DNA from: Clostridium polynesiense
GTDB taxonomy: Bacteria > Bacillota > Clostridia > Clostridiales > Clostridiaceae
Direction: 5' to 3'
Length of the DNA: 50,709 nt
Assembly (NCBI RefSeq): GCF_000820705.1
Contig: NZ_CCXI01000122.1
Location: 1-50,709, forward strand
In this document: one piece after another, positions 49,620 through 50,709 of the stretch
How positions within the stretch are numbered: position 1 is the first letter of the stretch
How the letters are laid out: every line of letters begins with the position of its first letter
Notes under the pieces: model-generated
Told to the model about the DNA's origin: nothing
The model's input: only the letters and a program-made list of their open reading frames with translations
Databases searched by the model: none
Position numbers and translations under genes: made by a program

Positions 49620-50709
49620 TTAGTATAGTGATTCCGTAGCCTTAATCATGGCCTCCAAAGAATATCTTTCCTTATTAAGCTGGTAGGATTTTTCCGCCTT
49701 TTCCTTCATCTCTTCATAATTTTCTATGGCCTTAATCATGGAGAGCCTGAGGTTTACAGCATTTCCTGGCTCAGTTATTATTCCTAATTCTTCGCCTTTA
49801 ATGATTTTTCTCACTGCTCCTACATCCGTAGATATTATTGGGATTTTATTTTTTACAGCCTCTAATATCACAAAGGGGAATCCTTCCTTTACAGAAGACA
49901 TTACAAAACAATCCATAGCTTTCATCTTTTCGGAAGCATTATCCACATATCCTGTAAATATAATGCTATTATTACCTTCAGCGAGAGTCTTCATTTCAGG
50001 TAAAAGCTGTCCATCCCCTATAAGCAGAAGCTTAGCCTTATAACCCTCCTGACAGAGATCATTAAAAGCTTGTATTAAATACCTATGCCCCTTGGTTTCA
50101 TAAAAATTTGCTACACAGCCAAAAACAAAATCCTCTGATGTAATATTAAATTTCTTTTTGAAGGCTTCAATATCTTCACCTTGAGTCTCTTCACTTTCAT
50201 TAAAATCTATGCCGTTAGGTACATATACAGCTTCCTTTTTAGGAATTATGCCATTCTCCTTGGCAACCTCAATGTCTCCTTCGTTTACGCATATCAAACT
50301 GGTGGTTTTCCTGCTTTCATAAGCCTCTAAAAAGGTATAAATCTTCTTCTTTAAATTACTCATTGGTTCATTAAATACAAAGCCGTGAGCAGTATATACA
50401 ATCTTAGATATTCCTGCAGAATGAGCAGCTTCTCTGCCTAAGATTCCAGCTTTGGAACTATGACAGTGCACTATATCAAACTTATTTTCTTTAAATTCCT
50501 TTTTCAAATGCTTAAGGCATTTGAAATCCATAATGGGATTAATCTCCCTCACCATTTCATCTATGGCAATATGTCTTACTCCCATTGCCTGAAGCTCATC
50601 TATCATCTTTCCGCCGGGAGCTGAATATACAGTAATGTCGTATCTATCCTTAAGCCCCTGGCATAAAAGCAGCACATTTTTCTGTGCTCCCCCCAGCTCC
50701 GATTGTGTT
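49620..50709 (-). CDS. Glycosyltransferase family 4, N-terminus cut by the window edge
   Basis: The frame continues to the right window edge: the residues before the GTG at 50675 read SELGGAQKN, a normal GT4 N-terminal segment, so the true start lies outside. Visible parts include FDIVHCHSSKAGILGREAA, YTAHGFVFNEP, the donor site FVFGCVANFYETKGH, and SSVKEGFPFVILEAV with the E-x7-E motif. It resembles capsular and EpsD/EpsF-type enzymes. The gene probably opens or continues another polysaccharide cluster beyond the window. Confidence 0.9.
   Translation of the reverse strand, partial: TQSELGGAQKNVLLLCQGLKDRYDITVYSAPGGKMIDELQAMGVRHIAIDEMVREINPIMDFKCLKHLKKEFKENKFDIVHCHSSKAGILGREAAHSAGISKIVYTAHGFVFNEPMSNLKKKIYTFLEAYESRKTTSLICVNEGDIEVAKENGIIPKKEAVYVPNGIDFNESEETQGEDIEAFKKKFNITSEDFVFGCVANFYETKGHRYLIQAFNDLCQEGYKAKLLLIGDGQLLPEMKTLAEGNNSIIFTGYVDNASEKMKAMDCFVMSSVKEGFPFVILEAVKNKIPIISTDVGAVRKIIKGEELGIITEPGNAVNLRLSMIKAIENYEEMKEKAEKSYQLNKERYSLEAMIKATESLY

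Noticed and set aside
1-50709. CRISPR arrays, insertion sequences, prophage or integrase genes.
   Set aside because: No spaced short repeats of the CRISPR type, no transposase or integrase motifs, and no long terminal repeats were seen. The protein-level repeats at 14-5583 are Ig-like domains.

Overview
The window comes from a low-GC, spore-former-type Firmicute and looks most like Clostridium sensu stricto. The signs are very AT-rich intergenic DNA, strong AGGAGG ribosome sites, a Clostridium-type AbrB with two CxxC pairs, a monomeric [FeFe]-hydrogenase-like protein, several NlpC/P60 and amidase wall hydrolases, and a HesB-type protein whose reading frame needs selenocysteine. The species cannot be named from the sequence alone.

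Region 1 (1-22898, all minus strand) is a cell-surface polysaccharide locus. Reading in the direction of transcription it holds: an undecaprenyl-phosphate sugar-1-phosphate transferase interrupted by an in-frame TAG; rfbA, rfbB and rfbC for dTDP-4-keto-rhamnose (no rfbD here); a Wzm/Wzt-type ABC exporter; a methyltransferase; a GT2-GT4 fusion; a stand-alone GT4; a DUF2142 membrane protein; a DPM1-like GT2 with a DUF2304 partner; two GT2 enzymes; and finally two secreted wall hydrolases (glucosaminidase and amidase) that share one Ig-like repeat family. A good sigma-A promoter lies just before rfbA. A related beta-sandwich module is found in the DUF2142 protein and the fusion glycosyltransferase, and more distantly in the methyltransferase.

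Region 2 (22899-29820) holds an LCP-family wall-polymer ligase, an aldose-epimerase-like enzyme, a nuclease-helicase fusion, the HesB selenoprotein gene with a consensus promoter and a CsoR-like palindrome, and a YvrJ-family mini-protein. The gene-free stretch 24307-25103 carries two paralogous minus-strand transcription units. Each starts from a promoter with four hexamers at exact 11-bp spacing (WalR/PhoP-like) and ends in a hairpin, which suggests tandem C-rich small RNAs. A third candidate lies at 29265-29344.

Region 3 (29820-33757) holds a DUF1836 protein, a roughly 230-bp cluster of DnaA boxes, abrB with two promoters and a perfect Spo0A box, and the trmN6-rsmI pair. In Bacillus, abrB and rsmI lie close to the replication origin.

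Region 4 (33758-50709) holds a chemoreceptor, whose terminator stem is built from inverted DnaA boxes; a TetR regulator followed by an MMPL exporter and a YhgE-like heptad-repeat protein; two paralogous NlpC/P60 endopeptidases with matching promoters; a small membrane protein; tRNA-Pro(TGG); a TM-helix/MscS-type channel protein; a cytoplasmic-type amidase; an [FeFe]-hydrogenase-like protein with an extra-cysteine TSCCCP motif; a HAD phosphatase; and a GT4 gene cut by the window edge. Overall the window is dominated by envelope construction, remodelling and its regulation.
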